From: CAZQBY01 sp964592405 [NCBI: uncultured archaeon] | GTDB taxonomy: Archaea > Altiarchaeota > Altiarchaeia > JAFGQM01 | Reading direction: 5' to 3' | Assembly: GCA_964592405.1 (NCBI GenBank) | Contig: CAZQBY010000002.1 | Location: 57,510-121,509 of the forward strand | Length of the DNA stretch: 64,000 nt | In this document: positions 8,423-17,518 of the stretch, one piece after another | Layout: the number at the start of each line of letters is the position of its first letter | Numbering within the stretch: position 1 is the first letter of the stretch | The notes under the pieces: generated by a model | What the model was told of the DNA's origin: nothing | What the model saw: only the letters and a program-made list of their open reading frames with translations | Databases searched by the model: none | Program-made: the position numbers and the translations under genes

Positions 8423-8767
8423 ATGAAGATTAGGGCACCCAGAGATAGCCATGACATAGTCCTGCAGGGTATACTCAGAAGGAAGCGAGAGGAACAGCTC
8501 AAAAAGCAGGATGAACTCAGGCTCAAGAAAGCCGAAGAGGATCTGAGAAATCTGGATGTTGTGCACAAGGATTACTACATAGATATGGAAACAGAAGCCT
8601 GGCTCAAGAGCGCCGTGGAGTTTCTGTTTAAGGAGTTTCCAAACCTGGATATCAAAACCAAGAGAGAGGTGGCAAGACAGCTTGTGGATCAGATCAGCAT
8701 CACGGGCCCGCCAAGGGAGCCGATGAAGGTTGTAGTGAGGGACACTGTGAACAGGGTGATAGGGTAG
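8423..8767 (+). CDS. small coiled-coil protein of unknown function
   Basis: 114 residues. Residues about 10-45 are a charged helix (RKREEQLKKQDELRLKKAEE), probably coiled coil. The C-terminal part is a compact helical region followed by a short strand (PMKVVVRDTVNRVIG). No signal or membrane segment. It is the last gene of the padR-like unit, starting three bases after the membrane-anchored protein. No family recognised. It may be the cytoplasmic partner of the two upstream membrane proteins. Confidence 0.55.
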   Translation: MKIRAPRDSHDIVLQGILRRKREEQLKKQDELRLKKAEEDLRNLDVVHKDYYIDMETEAWLKSAVEFLFKEFPNLDIKTKREVARQLVDQISITGPPREPMKVVVRDTVNRVIG

Positions 8768-8829
8768 CTGCCCGGGATAGCCTCCCACACCGGCTTTCCC
8801 AACCTCCGGCCAGTGGCAATCTAGGGCTA

Positions 8830-8857
8830 TTGCCTTAAGGGTCTTGCCTTAAGGGTC
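8830..8857. repeat. 14-base perfect tandem duplication
   Basis: TTGCCTTAAGGGTC occurs twice head to tail in the 173-base gap before coaD. The gap otherwise contains only a T-rich promoter-like stretch (about 8900-8935). It could be a slippage product or a paired binding site; nothing else marks it. Confidence 0.7.
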
Positions 8858-8940
8858 GGCCCATATCAATAGAATAACCCGCGTGTGCTGTTTGTAATCT
8901 TTTTCTTTTCATAACATCAAAATATACGACTGATTCTAAA

Positions 8941-9396
8941 ATGCCTTTCAAAAAATCCATTTTAGGTGGCACTTTTGACAATTTTCACTTGGGCCATGAG
9001 GAACTCCTGAGGGTTGCCTTTGATCTAAGTGATTTTGTTTTGATCGGCATAACCAGTGACCAGTTTGCACAGAGATTCAGAACAGGAGAGGTTGAGCCGT
9101 TCAAGAAGAGGAGCGAGGTGCTGAAGCACTATTGTGAGCAGTTTGGGAAGGATTACAGGATAACAGAGATAAATGATTTTTATGGACCATCCACGACCGA
9201 CCCAAACCTGATGGCAATATTTGTCAGCGAGGAGACTGCACTACGGGCAAAGGAGATAAATGCTGTAAGACGGAAGAAAGGGCTGAAGGAACTAATGGTA
9301 GTACAAGTTCCGTTTGTACTGGCCCAGGATGGACAACCCATAAGCAGCGAGAGGATAAGGAAGGGAGAGATTGACAGGGATGGAAACCTAGCTTAG
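8941..9396 (+). CDS. coaD: phosphopantetheine adenylyltransferase, archaeal type
   Basis: 151 residues of the archaeal/eukaryotic-type PPAT (COG1019). It converts 4'-phosphopantetheine and ATP to dephospho-CoA. The nucleotidyltransferase signature GGTFDNFHLGHEELL (residues 9-23) and the C-terminal ISSERIRKGEID (ISSTxIR-type ATP-binding motif) are both present. Length is normal. With coaB and coaC at 2.3-3.8 kb, three of the CoA steps are in this window. The next gene begins one base after its stop. Confidence 0.93.
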   Translation: MPFKKSILGGTFDNFHLGHEELLRVAFDLSDFVLIGITSDQFAQRFRTGEVEPFKKRSEVLKHYCEQFGKDYRITEINDFYGPSTTDPNLMAIFVSEETALRAKEINAVRRKKGLKELMVVQVPFVLAQDGQPISSERIRKGEIDRDGNLA

Positions 9397-9397
9397 G

Positions 9398-10084
9398 ATG
9401 GAAAACGTGTATCGCATACTGGTATTCTCTGACATGCATGGCAATCGGAGAGCAGTGGACATAGCAAGGACAATTCTGGAGAAGGATGGTTTCAACATGG
9501 TTGTCTATCTGGGAGACTTCTCAGAAAGAATTGGTGATGAAAAATCCAACATAGAAGATGCAGAATATCTCATCGGCAGGCTGAGCGAAATGGCAAAGAT
9601 TAAGACACTCTTTGGCAACTGCGATACACCCAAGCTTCAAAGGTTCTTGGAACATAAGGGCATATCCCTCCACAACAAACTCTTCTTCATACATAAGACT
9701 GCCCTGATAGGCTGGGGCGGGAGTCACCCAACACCCTTCCATACTCCAAGCGAGTTCAGTGAGACCGAAATAGAAAAATCACTGGCAGAGCTTATGGATG
9801 AGGCTGCGAAGAGGGGAGCGGAAAGGCTCATATTATTCACCCATGAGCCGCCTGCCAACACAAAGGCAGATGAACTGCCATCCGGTCATGTTGGAAGTGG
9901 AGCCATACGCCACATAATAGAAAAGTATCAGCCAAACCTGAATGTCTGCGGCCACATACATGAGGCCAAATGTGTGGACCATGTGGGCGATACCAAGATT
10001 ATCAATATCGGCCCTAGTTCAAAGGGCCATTTTCTGGCCGTGTCTGTGGACGGGACTGTTGAGACCGAGGAGATAAATATCTGA
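9398..10084 (+). CDS. calcineurin-like metallophosphoesterase
   Basis: 228 residues. All five metallophosphoesterase motifs are visible: FSDMHGN (about 10-16), YLGDFSE (about 40-46), GNCDTP (about 72-77, in place of GNHD), FTHEPP (about 147-152) and CGHIHEA (about 185-191). The C-terminal INIGPSSKG is typical of the group. It starts one base after the coaD stop, so the two are probably co-translated. The substrate, whether phosphodiester, nucleotide or other, cannot be deduced. Confidence 0.82.
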   Translation: MENVYRILVFSDMHGNRRAVDIARTILEKDGFNMVVYLGDFSERIGDEKSNIEDAEYLIGRLSEMAKIKTLFGNCDTPKLQRFLEHKGISLHNKLFFIHKTALIGWGGSHPTPFHTPSEFSETEIEKSLAELMDEAAKRGAERLILFTHEPPANTKADELPSGHVGSGAIRHIIEKYQPNLNVCGHIHEAKCVDHVGDTKIINIGPSSKGHFLAVSVDGTVETEEINI

Positions 10085-10122
10085 GCAACTATTTTTTAAT
10101 CCGGCCCGTAAATTATGGGAAG

Positions 10123-11028
10123 ATGATCCTGATTAAGGACAAAGAGCGCAGTTTGCCCTTTGTGAGGGAGGTGCTGGTCGAGTCACTCACGCGGGCAGGA
10201 ATGAAGCCATGGCAGGCACACTCATTTGCAAGAGAGATAGAGGATGAACTATTGGCAAAGGGGGAGGAGGAAATTGAGCGCGAGGAGTTTGCCGCACTGG
10301 TTCATAACAGGCTGAAGGACGTCAATGAGGAGGTAGCAAACAGGTTCCATGCTTGGAGGAGCATCAAAAAGGGTGAGAGAGACCCGATGATAATACTGTT
10401 GGGTGGAGGCACTGGTGTAGGAACTACCACTGTGGGAACTGAAGTGGCCCACCGAATAGGTATCCGCAACATCATCTCCACTGACTCCATACGTGAGATA
10501 ATGCGAAAGACTGTCTCTGAGGAGCTACTACCTGTGCTGCACTCATCTTCGTTCGATGCTCATAAGAGCATGAAGGTTCCAATCTCAAAGGAGAAAGATG
10601 CTGTCCTGACAGGCTTTCAGCTACAGGTAACTGAAGTTAGCGTTGGTATTGAAGCCATCATAGAGCGGGCAATAAAGGAGGGAACACCCACCCTGATAGA
10701 AGGACTTCATGTCGTCCCGGGATTCATAAACGAAGGACTGCTGACGCGCTATAATGTCATGATGTTCATCCTGCACATAGACAATGAGAAGGAACATAAG
10801 AACAGACTTTATACACGTGCCTTTGAGACCAAATTCAAGCGCTCTGTAGAAGGTTATCTGGAAAATTTCAAAAGCATAAGGGAGATACAAAGGTTCATAA
10901 AGAAAAAGGCGGATGAGCATAGAATCCCGGTGATAGAGAACACAGATGTAGAGAGAAGTATAGTGGAAATAATAGACCATGTTATTGAAACTATTGTCAA
11001 ACAGCACAGGAGGGAAGAAGGTGGGTAA
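10123..11028 (+). CDS. 2-phosphoglycerate kinase family protein
   Basis: 301 residues. An N-terminal ATP-cone-like helical region (about 1-85) precedes a P-loop kinase domain. The P-loop reads LLGGGTGVGTTTVGTEVA, with Thr where most Walker A motifs have Lys; archaeal 2-phosphoglycerate kinases have a similar GVGTST form. ISTDSIREIMR (about 122-132) and LIEGLHVVPGF are further family marks. The family makes 2,3-bisphosphoglycerate, the precursor of cyclic 2,3-diphosphoglycerate in methanogens. Whether that solute is made here is not known. It overlaps endA at its 3' end. Confidence 0.8.
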   Translation: MILIKDKERSLPFVREVLVESLTRAGMKPWQAHSFAREIEDELLAKGEEEIEREEFAALVHNRLKDVNEEVANRFHAWRSIKKGERDPMIILLGGGTGVGTTTVGTEVAHRIGIRNIISTDSIREIMRKTVSEELLPVLHSSSFDAHKSMKVPISKEKDAVLTGFQLQVTEVSVGIEAIIERAIKEGTPTLIEGLHVVPGFINEGLLTRYNVMMFILHIDNEKEHKNRLYTRAFETKFKRSVEGYLENFKSIREIQRFIKKKADEHRIPVIENTDVERSIVEIIDHVIETIVKQHRREEGG

Positions 11029-11593
11029 TGTCCTGACAGGAATAAAAAAAACCATCATAAGGGGGAAAAAGAGCAATGAGTTAAAGCCGATTCTCTCGGG
11101 CGACAGGATTGTAGTCTATGAAGAGAAACTGGCAAACCAGTTACTCAATAGGTCTTTTGGTGAGACCAAAAAAAGAGGCCTATACCTGAACATCTACGAG
11201 GCCCTTCTCCTTGCCGAGGAGAAGAAGCTGGATGTTTATGATAAAAGTGGTAAAAAGGTTCCGCTGAAGAAGCTTATGGAGGTAGGTGAATCGCTGAATG
11301 AGGGCTTTGCTATGAAGTATGATGTTTTCCGCGATCTCCGACTTGCACGCGGCTATGTAGTCAAGCCAGGTATAAAGTTTGGTTGTGATTTTGTGGTATA
11401 TGCACGTGGAAAGAAACCAGGGAGGACGCACTCCAAGTGGATGGTTCAGGTAATACCTGAGAGTGCCCGTATGGATTATAGCCAGTTGACCGGAGCCGCC
11501 CGTCTGGCAACTAATGTAAGGAAGAAACTCCTGCTAGCCACAGTGACAGAGAGGGGACCTGTTTATTATGAGGTGGGCAGGGCAAAGCTCTGA
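11021..11593 (+). CDS. endA: tRNA-splicing endonuclease
   Basis: 190 residues from the GTG at 11021, which is preceded by a clear AGGAGGGAAG ribosome-binding site and overlaps the kinase gene by eight bases. An upstream ATG at 10979 in frame would overlap 50 bases and lacks such a site. The C-terminal catalytic domain carries the family triad: Tyr in the FVVYARG strand, His in GRTHSKWMV and Lys in NVRKKLLLA. YDVFRDLRLARGYVVKPGIKFG is the typical core. The size fits a homotetrameric (alpha4) enzyme. It cuts introns from pre-tRNA at bulge-helix-bulge motifs. Confidence 0.9.
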   Translation: MGNVLTGIKKTIIRGKKSNELKPILSGDRIVVYEEKLANQLLNRSFGETKKRGLYLNIYEALLLAEEKKLDVYDKSGKKVPLKKLMEVGESLNEGFAMKYDVFRDLRLARGYVVKPGIKFGCDFVVYARGKKPGRTHSKWMVQVIPESARMDYSQLTGAARLATNVRKKLLLATVTERGPVYYEVGRAKL

Positions 11594-11735
11594 GTAGGAC
11601 AAAGTTGTGAGGAGAGTAAAGCTGTAGGGATGGTGAGCCGTGTGAGGATGGTGGATAGGCATAACTAATCTCCCTATTGTAGGGATTTGTGCGAAAAGCT
11701 TTTTATGAGATGTGTTTCTATTTTTTCCATACCCA

Positions 11736-11963
11736 ATGGATGATTTTATGTCTTGCCCAGATGACCTCTATGAAGAGGGCAGGAAGAGGAAAAAGAAGAA
11801 GGATGAAATAGAGGAACTCTTTGGAGATGAGGATGACGAAGAGGAAAAAGAATGCAGGCCCAAGGATGAATTTGATGAACTCTATGAACAGGGGCAGGGC
11901 GATCCTGAGGACGTATATGCCAACGAGGATTTTGAAAACTATGATGATGGAGTCGCAGACTAG
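11736..11963 (+). CDS. small acidic protein
   Basis: 75 residues from the ATG at 11736 (MDDFMSCPDDLYEEG). It has a lysine/arginine cluster (RKRKKKKDE) followed by highly acidic tracts (FGDEDDEEEKE and others), low in complexity. A TATA-like CTTTTTATG lies about 30-38 bases upstream, which supports expression. No family recognised. A GTG 24 bases earlier would add a hydrophobic octapeptide and is less likely. Its 3' end overlaps hisE convergently by four bases. Confidence 0.5.
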   Translation: MDDFMSCPDDLYEEGRKRKKKKDEIEELFGDEDDEEEKECRPKDEFDELYEQGQGDPEDVYANEDFENYDDGVAD

Positions 11964-12253
11964 CGGCGGCGTCTTCTCAATTCTGCAAGAACATCATCCA
12001 ACTCCACCCCTTTGGCAACGAGCAGTACAAGCAGGTGATAAATGAGATCAGAAACCTCCCAGACTAGGGAGTCCCTGCCACTACGAAGAGGACCGCTCCT
12101 AGCGGCCTTTTCCACCTCCAAAAGCTCCTCTCTGAGTTTTTCAAGTATTCTTTCTTCATCCACAATGAGGCTACTGGTATATGAATCGCTCTTGGGATCA
12201 GCCTTGCGATCCTGTATGACCTGCCAGAGCTCCTCAATGATGTCCAAATCCAT
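11960..12253 (-). CDS. hisE: phosphoribosyl-ATP pyrophosphatase
   Basis: 97 residues, the size of stand-alone HisE. It hydrolyses phosphoribosyl-ATP to phosphoribosyl-AMP, the second step of histidine synthesis. The MazG-like all-alpha core shows EELLEVEKA (about 42-50) and WEVSDLIYHLLVLL (about 65-78), the metal-binding acidic positions of the family. No other his gene is in the window. It follows rad50 on the same strand after 14 bases, so it may be read through from the repair operon. Confidence 0.9.
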   Translation of the reverse strand: MDLDIIEELWQVIQDRKADPKSDSYTSSLIVDEERILEKLREELLEVEKAARSGPLRSGRDSLVWEVSDLIYHLLVLLVAKGVELDDVLAELRRRRR

Positions 12254-12267
12254 CGCTGATTTAGAAA

Positions 12268-14298
12268 CTACTCGCTTAAAATCTTGGAGATATTACCTTC
12301 CTTGACAAACCGCACTACTTTATCCACAAAAGACTCTATTTTCGGCTCATGACTGACAATTATTGTCTGGCGATTGTTCAACTCATGAAGCACATCCCTG
12401 ACAGAATCCATCTGATCATTTGAGAACCCGTCTGTTGGCTCATCAAGTATAAGGAGGTCCTTGGTCCTTATTTTTTCAATCAGATCATTTATGACCCGGT
12501 TGAGGGCAAGCCTATAGGTTAGGGCTATAGCTGTTCTCTCGCCTCCGGACATAAAGGAGTAATCGGTCTCATAGCCGTTCTGCTCAATTACAACTGAAAA
12601 ATTGTCATCTATGCGCGCACTCATATTGTCGTCCATTACGAGAGTGGAAAACCACTTCTGAAAGAGAGAGTTGAACTCATGTTGCACACTAACCATAACA
12701 TGGCGCTCTATGTTTTCCATCAACTGGACGAAAGAGTCTGTCAGCCACTCATTGTATCTCATGTAGGATTCCATGAGCCTCTTCTTTTCCAGCTTATCTT
12801 TTATTTCCATGTCCAGCGATCTTATCTGCTCCTTCAAGCCAGCCGTTTTCTGCTTCACGGCCGATTCCCTCATCTGAAGCTCATTCACAATCCTTCTCAG
12901 CTCTTCAACTTTGTGTTGTTTCTTTTTGAAATCCTCTGGAGGAGTTTCATTTTTTATCTCCCGGGCAATGGAGTTTATCCTGTCGGCAAGTTCCCTGCGC
13001 CTTTTTTGTATGGATGTAATGTCCTGCATGTATTTTAACCTCTGGTCATTTAGACCTTTCTCCATCTCCCTCAGGGAATTCCTTTCTCTAAGGCGTGATT
13101 CATATCCTTGGACTTCCTCCAGTCGCTGCCGTAGTTTCTCTAGTTTTTTGCGCAACCCGTCCTGCCTCCTTCTAAGTTCCGCTATCTCAGATTTCTTTGC
13201 CTCAATGCCCCTCCTAAAAGACTTTCTATCAGCCACCGGCTGCTTACAGGTGCCACAAATGCCGGTCTTTAGAATCTCAGAAAGTGAAGCGACCTCTGTT
13301 TCGAGGGAGGCAATCTTGGAGATAATCTCCCTTTCACTCTTCTCTAAGGCAGATATGTCTGAAACTATCTCCTTCGCAGACTTTTCCGGCTTTTTGAGAT
13401 CCTTGAAAGCTGAAAGTTTTTTGGCCAGCTCCTTCAGCTTGGCTCCAATGCCCTCCAGTGATTCTTCCAGTCGGGATTTTTGTCCATTCAGGGTCTCAAA
13501 TTCGGCCTTGAGAGAGGCATACTCTTGTTTCTTCCTGCTGATGGCATCTGCCTTTTTCTGAAGCAGATCCAGTTCCTTTCTCTTGTCGTCAAGTATAGCC
13601 TGCTCCAGCTTTATCTTCTCTTCGAGCTCCCTGAGCACTTTTGTTTCGGCATTCAACTGGTCCGAAAGCCCCTTCCTCCGGGTCTGTTTTTCATCCAGAT
13701 CCTGTATCGAACCGTGCAACTCCCTGATTCTGCCCCTCAGTTCGCGCGCAAACAGCTTGGCATTCTCGGCTATACGCTTGTATCTGTCCATACCAAAAAG
13801 CCTGCGTATAAGGTCAAGCCGCTCCTCCCGGTCAGCCTCTATGATATGCCGCATCTGCTCCTGTGGGGTATAAACTGTATAGCGATATATAAGGGCACTG
13901 TTTTTCTTTAGGGCTTCTGGTGGATAACCCAGCAAGTCCAGCACGAATGCGCGCAATTCCTGAGCAGTCATCTCTTTCTTCAGTCCATCAGCAATGATAT
14001 AGCCGGAAGACTGGACAACTGTGTTCTTTCCCCTTTTGAGGGTTCTCCTGATAGTGTATTCCCTGCCACCAACCTCAAAGGTCAGCTCCACCGAACCCTG
14101 ATCGCTTCCATGACGCAGGAGGCTGGCACCCGGCAGATTGGGCTTCTGTATGCCAAAGAGAGCAAAGTCTATTGCTAGAAGGATAGTACTCTTGCCGCTG
14201 CCTATGTCACCAGAGAGCAGCACAGACCCCTCTGGAAACCGTATTTCGGCAGAATTATAACTGCGTATGTTCTCAAGCTTCAATCCCCTAAGGATCAT
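12268..14298 (-). CDS. rad50: DNA double-strand break repair ATPase Rad50, short form
   Basis: 676 residues. Walker A is GDIGSGKSTIL (about 30-40), the zinc hook CGTC lies near residue 347 between two long coiled coils, the ABC signature SGGERTAIALTYRLALN is near 575-591, and Walker B DLLILDEPTDGF near 605-616. Archaeal Rad50 is usually about 850-900 residues, so the coiled-coil arms are distinctly short. With Mre11 it forms the ATP-controlled complex that tethers and processes broken DNA ends. It is the last core gene of the herA-mre11-rad50 group. Between it and mre11 lies an unrelated secreted-protein gene. Confidence 0.92.
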   Translation of the reverse strand: MILRGLKLENIRSYNSAEIRFPEGSVLLSGDIGSGKSTILLAIDFALFGIQKPNLPGASLLRHGSDQGSVELTFEVGGREYTIRRTLKRGKNTVVQSSGYIIADGLKKEMTAQELRAFVLDLLGYPPEALKKNSALIYRYTVYTPQEQMRHIIEADREERLDLIRRLFGMDRYKRIAENAKLFARELRGRIRELHGSIQDLDEKQTRRKGLSDQLNAETKVLRELEEKIKLEQAILDDKRKELDLLQKKADAISRKKQEYASLKAEFETLNGQKSRLEESLEGIGAKLKELAKKLSAFKDLKKPEKSAKEIVSDISALEKSEREIISKIASLETEVASLSEILKTGICGTCKQPVADRKSFRRGIEAKKSEIAELRRRQDGLRKKLEKLRQRLEEVQGYESRLRERNSLREMEKGLNDQRLKYMQDITSIQKRRRELADRINSIAREIKNETPPEDFKKKQHKVEELRRIVNELQMRESAVKQKTAGLKEQIRSLDMEIKDKLEKKRLMESYMRYNEWLTDSFVQLMENIERHVMVSVQHEFNSLFQKWFSTLVMDDNMSARIDDNFSVVIEQNGYETDYSFMSGGERTAIALTYRLALNRVINDLIEKIRTKDLLILDEPTDGFSNDQMDSVRDVLHELNNRQTIIVSHEPKIESFVDKVVRFVKEGNISKILSE

Positions 14299-14352
14299 CT
14301 ATTATTTAGAAACGGGGAGGGTAAAAGATTAACATTCTGCTTTTGATTTAGC

Positions 14353-15597
14353 TTAGCTTCCTGCCCTCATCCGGCTGGATCTCTGACTGGATCTGCGGCT
14401 GGGTATCTGATCTGGCCTTCGAGATCCCGGCTCACCCTCCCTACGCATCCTGAAAAGCGTTATGACAACAATCGCCGCTATCAGTGCCAGCGCAATTACA
14501 GATGGCCAGGATCCTACACCCGGGGCAGACTCCCCAGCCGGTGCAACAGGAGACTCTGATTTGAAGACAACTCCCGCAACCTCCCTTGCTGTCTCTTCCA
14601 CCTCTTTAGATTCTTGTACCGGCTCTGACTGTCCGGACTCTTTTGTTGCCTCTGGCTCTCCAGCCGGTTGGCCCTCTGTCCCAGGACTTGCACTCGAGAC
14701 CGCCCAATCACTATAGTGCCCCCAGTCATGGGCATACCACTCGTATTCTAGGCCATTGACGCCCGCCTGGTAGGCTGTGTGCAGAACATCAGCTATGGCA
14801 TTGATTATGTTATTGATGTTTCTTCCAGTGCACTCTATGAACTGTGGGTCATTCAAATCATAGTTGTTATCCATCCATTCAGCTGAGCAGGAGCCGTCTT
14901 TCCTTCCAAGATAGGTGGCCACACCCACCCTCAACACAGCATCATAAGGCGATATGATCTCCAGTCTGCCGTCAAATTTTATATAGCTGCCGTATACCTC
15001 CTGAAACTCATCCGAGGGATATGTTATATCGGTCAGCCTGAGCATATAGGTTTCGTAGTCAATGCCATGCTTTTTGTTGTCCAGAACCCGTGTGAATAAA
15101 CCAGCATCTGAGATATATGATGCGATGACACCTGCCCATTTGGATGCCGTGCCGGTGGCCCCAGATGCCAGAGAGTTGATGAGGAGCTCATATCTTTTCA
15201 TAGAGCGCTTGGCCAGAGATGCGTCCAGAAGATTTCCTTTTTCATCAAACCTTAGATATTGAGCCAATAGGTCATTTATACTCTCGGCATAGCCACTGCT
15301 ATCAGGGAGTTCTGTGCCATAAAGATATAGTCTCTCACTGACCCATTCAGCCTCCTCAGGGGCCTGCCTGGCGAGCATTTCCAAGGCGGCCTTAGCAAAA
15401 TAGTCATGGGTGCCAAACATGTTGGTTCTTTGCCACAACATTGGGTCATCCACAAATGTGGGCTCCCCCCACAAAGAATTGCCATTGCCCCAAGAAGAAA
15501 CAGGAGGGATCATAGATAATGCAAAAAGCATGATAAGGGATATCACAAAGAACCTGAATCCGGCCCTGGTGGGTGTGATCACAAACCTGGCTTCCAT
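14353..15597 (-). CDS. secreted, membrane-anchored zinc-phospholipase-C/S1-P1-nuclease-like protein
   Basis: 414 residues. It has a signal sequence (about 15-35) ending before WGNGNS, an outside domain of about 270 residues, a Pro/Glu/Ser-rich linker, one membrane helix (about 365-385) and a basic Arg/Ser tail. The domain has the layout I recall for archaeal zinc-dependent phospholipase-C-like proteins: a near-N-terminal Trp, FGTHDYFAKAALEML, YGTELPD, and late ISPYDAVLRVG and ADVLHTAYQ. The His and Asp residues fit a tri-zinc site, but activity is inferred. Its place between mre11 and rad50 is odd for a surface protein. Confidence 0.65.
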   Translation of the reverse strand: MEARFVITPTRAGFRFFVISLIMLFALSMIPPVSSWGNGNSLWGEPTFVDDPMLWQRTNMFGTHDYFAKAALEMLARQAPEEAEWVSERLYLYGTELPDSSGYAESINDLLAQYLRFDEKGNLLDASLAKRSMKRYELLINSLASGATGTASKWAGVIASYISDAGLFTRVLDNKKHGIDYETYMLRLTDITYPSDEFQEVYGSYIKFDGRLEIISPYDAVLRVGVATYLGRKDGSCSAEWMDNNYDLNDPQFIECTGRNINNIINAIADVLHTAYQAGVNGLEYEWYAHDWGHYSDWAVSSASPGTEGQPAGEPEATKESGQSEPVQESKEVEETAREVAGVVFKSESPVAPAGESAPGVGSWPSVIALALIAAIVVITLFRMRREGEPGSRRPDQIPSRRSSQRSSRMRAGS

Positions 15598-15603
15598 ATA
15601 TTG

Positions 15604-16878
15604 TTAATCAAAGCTTTTATTTAAATCCCCCCTATCGACGGTCTTCCCACTGATTATTGCATAGGCCTGAGAGTTTAATCTCTCCTCAAATGCCGAACTG
15701 GTTTCCCCTTCTGCCTTTTCAGTGTCAAATGCCGTAATAAAGCGTTTGATAAGCCATGCCTGCTTCTCATCCTTGGCATATTCCTCTATCAGGCGCCGTT
15801 CAAGGTTTTCCACGGTATCATGTGAAACCCTGACTTTTCCATATTCTCTTGAGCTAAGCCCGCTGGTATTACGGAGGACAGCATACGCACCGTTCTCGTA
15901 GGCCATCTCCATATACCTTCGAAAATCTATATCAGTTGGCCGGCCTTCCTTAAGCGTGCCAAATACGCGCCAGAGGACTATCTGCCCGCCTTCTGATCCA
16001 GTCGCCGAGAGTCCAGAATTCAGGGTCTCTTTCGAACTGCTGGATACTATCCTTTCCACACTCTGTGCAAGCTGAGCCTCTACCTCCCCGGGAGTCCTGC
16101 CATCAGCATTAATTTCATGGCATAAGATCGGATGAAGCACAAGTCTAATAAATGTGGGTTTGTTGTTATCTACAATAAAGAATCCGCATCCACTATCCGA
16201 CAGATCCCACATCTCCCTGAAGTTGCAGGGAAAGATGGGTCCGGGGAATATCAGCCTCCCTCCATAGAAGTCAGTTTCGCTCCTGCGGTGTATATGTCCG
16301 CCGGCATAGTAGTCAAAACCCTTGGGAAGTAGCGACGCTGGTATGCCCTCCACACGCTTCATATCCTCTGGTAGATAGTCCCTTATGCCTGAATGGAACA
16401 TAAATATCTTATAGCCCTCACCCCTGCTTATGGAGCGGTCGAGTTCCCGATAGTATTGTTCTTCCAGGCCACCCTTCCTGCCAAACATGCCAACAATCAT
16501 TGCTCCGGATTTGTCTTTGGTTGGATTCAGGACCAGTTTTCCATTCTCTTCACTCCCCCTAGCCACATTCGTAATGAGCTCGGCATTCTCAAACACCCTG
16601 AGCATGGTTTTGCCTGAAGGGGAATAGTCATGCGAGCCGCAAATTGTATAAACAGGAATTCCTGCTCTTTTGAGCAGGCTCAGCTTTTTTGAGACAAATG
16701 CCAGTGTATCAAGGGGTGGGACGGAGGTGTCAAACAGGTCGCCACTTATGAGAATAAAATCAACATTCCGCTCTATGCAGATATCTACTGCCATCTCGAA
16801 TGCCCTGAGATTTGCCTTCTGCAACTTTGGATCCCGCCACCCCCCCAGATGGAGGTCGGCCATGTGTGCAAATATCAT
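15604..16878 (-). CDS. mre11: DNA double-strand break repair nuclease Mre11
   Basis: 424 residues from the ATG at 16878 (MIFAHMADLHLGG). An in-frame GTG ten codons earlier exists, but the ATG matches the family start. Phosphoesterase motifs are present: HMADLHLGGW, ISGDLFDTS, CGSHDYSPSG, FHSGIRDY and GGHIHRR. Note CGSHD where the consensus has GNHD. The C-terminal part (from about 290) is the capping/Rad50-binding region. It lies 35 bases after an orphan gene that follows herA. Confidence 0.92.
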   Translation of the reverse strand: MIFAHMADLHLGGWRDPKLQKANLRAFEMAVDICIERNVDFILISGDLFDTSVPPLDTLAFVSKKLSLLKRAGIPVYTICGSHDYSPSGKTMLRVFENAELITNVARGSEENGKLVLNPTKDKSGAMIVGMFGRKGGLEEQYYRELDRSISRGEGYKIFMFHSGIRDYLPEDMKRVEGIPASLLPKGFDYYAGGHIHRRSETDFYGGRLIFPGPIFPCNFREMWDLSDSGCGFFIVDNNKPTFIRLVLHPILCHEINADGRTPGEVEAQLAQSVERIVSSSSKETLNSGLSATGSEGGQIVLWRVFGTLKEGRPTDIDFRRYMEMAYENGAYAVLRNTSGLSSREYGKVRVSHDTVENLERRLIEEYAKDEKQAWLIKRFITAFDTEKAEGETSSAFEERLNSQAYAIISGKTVDRGDLNKSFD

Positions 16879-16913
16879 TGTGACTACACTAAAATTATTC
16901 GGACTCACAAAAA

Positions 16914-17516
16914 TTACGGTTTTTCCTCCTCCCAGTCGGTATTTACATATCTGGTTATGTATTCAATAGGGACCTTGTTTATTGGAACCTGATGTACACT
17001 GCCATCCATAGCCCTAACCTCTGGTATGTGCCCGGGTTTCAGGCGGACCACTTCATAATCGCCGATTATGCCATGCTTCTTTGCCTTTTTGGCAGTCTCC
17101 GATATGTCCCTTATATACTCTTCGCTGACATTATTTAACATACCTCCCGGGATTATGGTCAACTTTGTTTCGCTAGGCTCCCATATCCCAAGCCTGCTTT
17201 TCCCATGCCTTCCCTTAATCGCCCTCAGCATGAACCCCAGAAAATCCTCCGGGTGGTGAAGCCGGTTTGTGACATTGACGACGTCTCCGCCCAACAGCCT
17301 GCTTATATCCCTCTCTGTGGGAAACTCTCGCATAGCCTTGGCGGACTGAGTAACCCTGTGACCAACAACTGCTCCCGGTTTTCCCGGCCTGTGAAGTACT
17401 ATACCGGTGCAGATGCTGATTGGGGTATATATGGCATGGTGTTTGTTTGAAGCAACCACATAGCCGGACCCCAGCACCATTTTTTTTATCCTAGGCCTTG
17501 GAGACTTTGGAGGCAT
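16914..17516 (-). CDS. orphan basic protein between herA and mre11
   Basis: 200 residues from the ATG at 17516, two bases after the herA stop; a longer in-frame start would overlap herA by 52 bases. The N-terminus is basic and proline-rich (MPPKSPRPRIKKM). The centre contains HHPEDFLGFML (87-97) and KLTIIPGGM (118-126), then an alpha-helical segment and a beta-rich end. I see a likely relative in this window, the orphan at 22800-23456, which has FHP at 118-120 and TIIPGRM at 144-150 followed by a similar helix. No known family. The tight packing with herA and mre11 suggests a role at DNA ends, but that rests on context alone. Confidence 0.6.
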   Translation of the reverse strand: MPPKSPRPRIKKMVLGSGYVVASNKHHAIYTPISICTGIVLHRPGKPGAVVGHRVTQSAKAMREFPTERDISRLLGGDVVNVTNRLHHPEDFLGFMLRAIKGRHGKSRLGIWEPSETKLTIIPGGMLNNVSEEYIRDISETAKKAKKHGIIGDYEVVRLKPGHIPEVRAMDGSVHQVPINKVPIEYITRYVNTDWEEEKP

Positions 17517-17518
17517 TT

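Noticed and set aside
8081-8788. Minus-strand ORFs over the small membrane genes
   Set aside because: The plus-strand genes are chained by ATGA and short gaps after a PadR gene; the reverse ORFs have no support.
10979-11020. Upstream ATG as start of endA
   Set aside because: It would overlap the kinase gene by 50 bases without a ribosome site, whereas GTG 11021 follows a strong AGGAGG.
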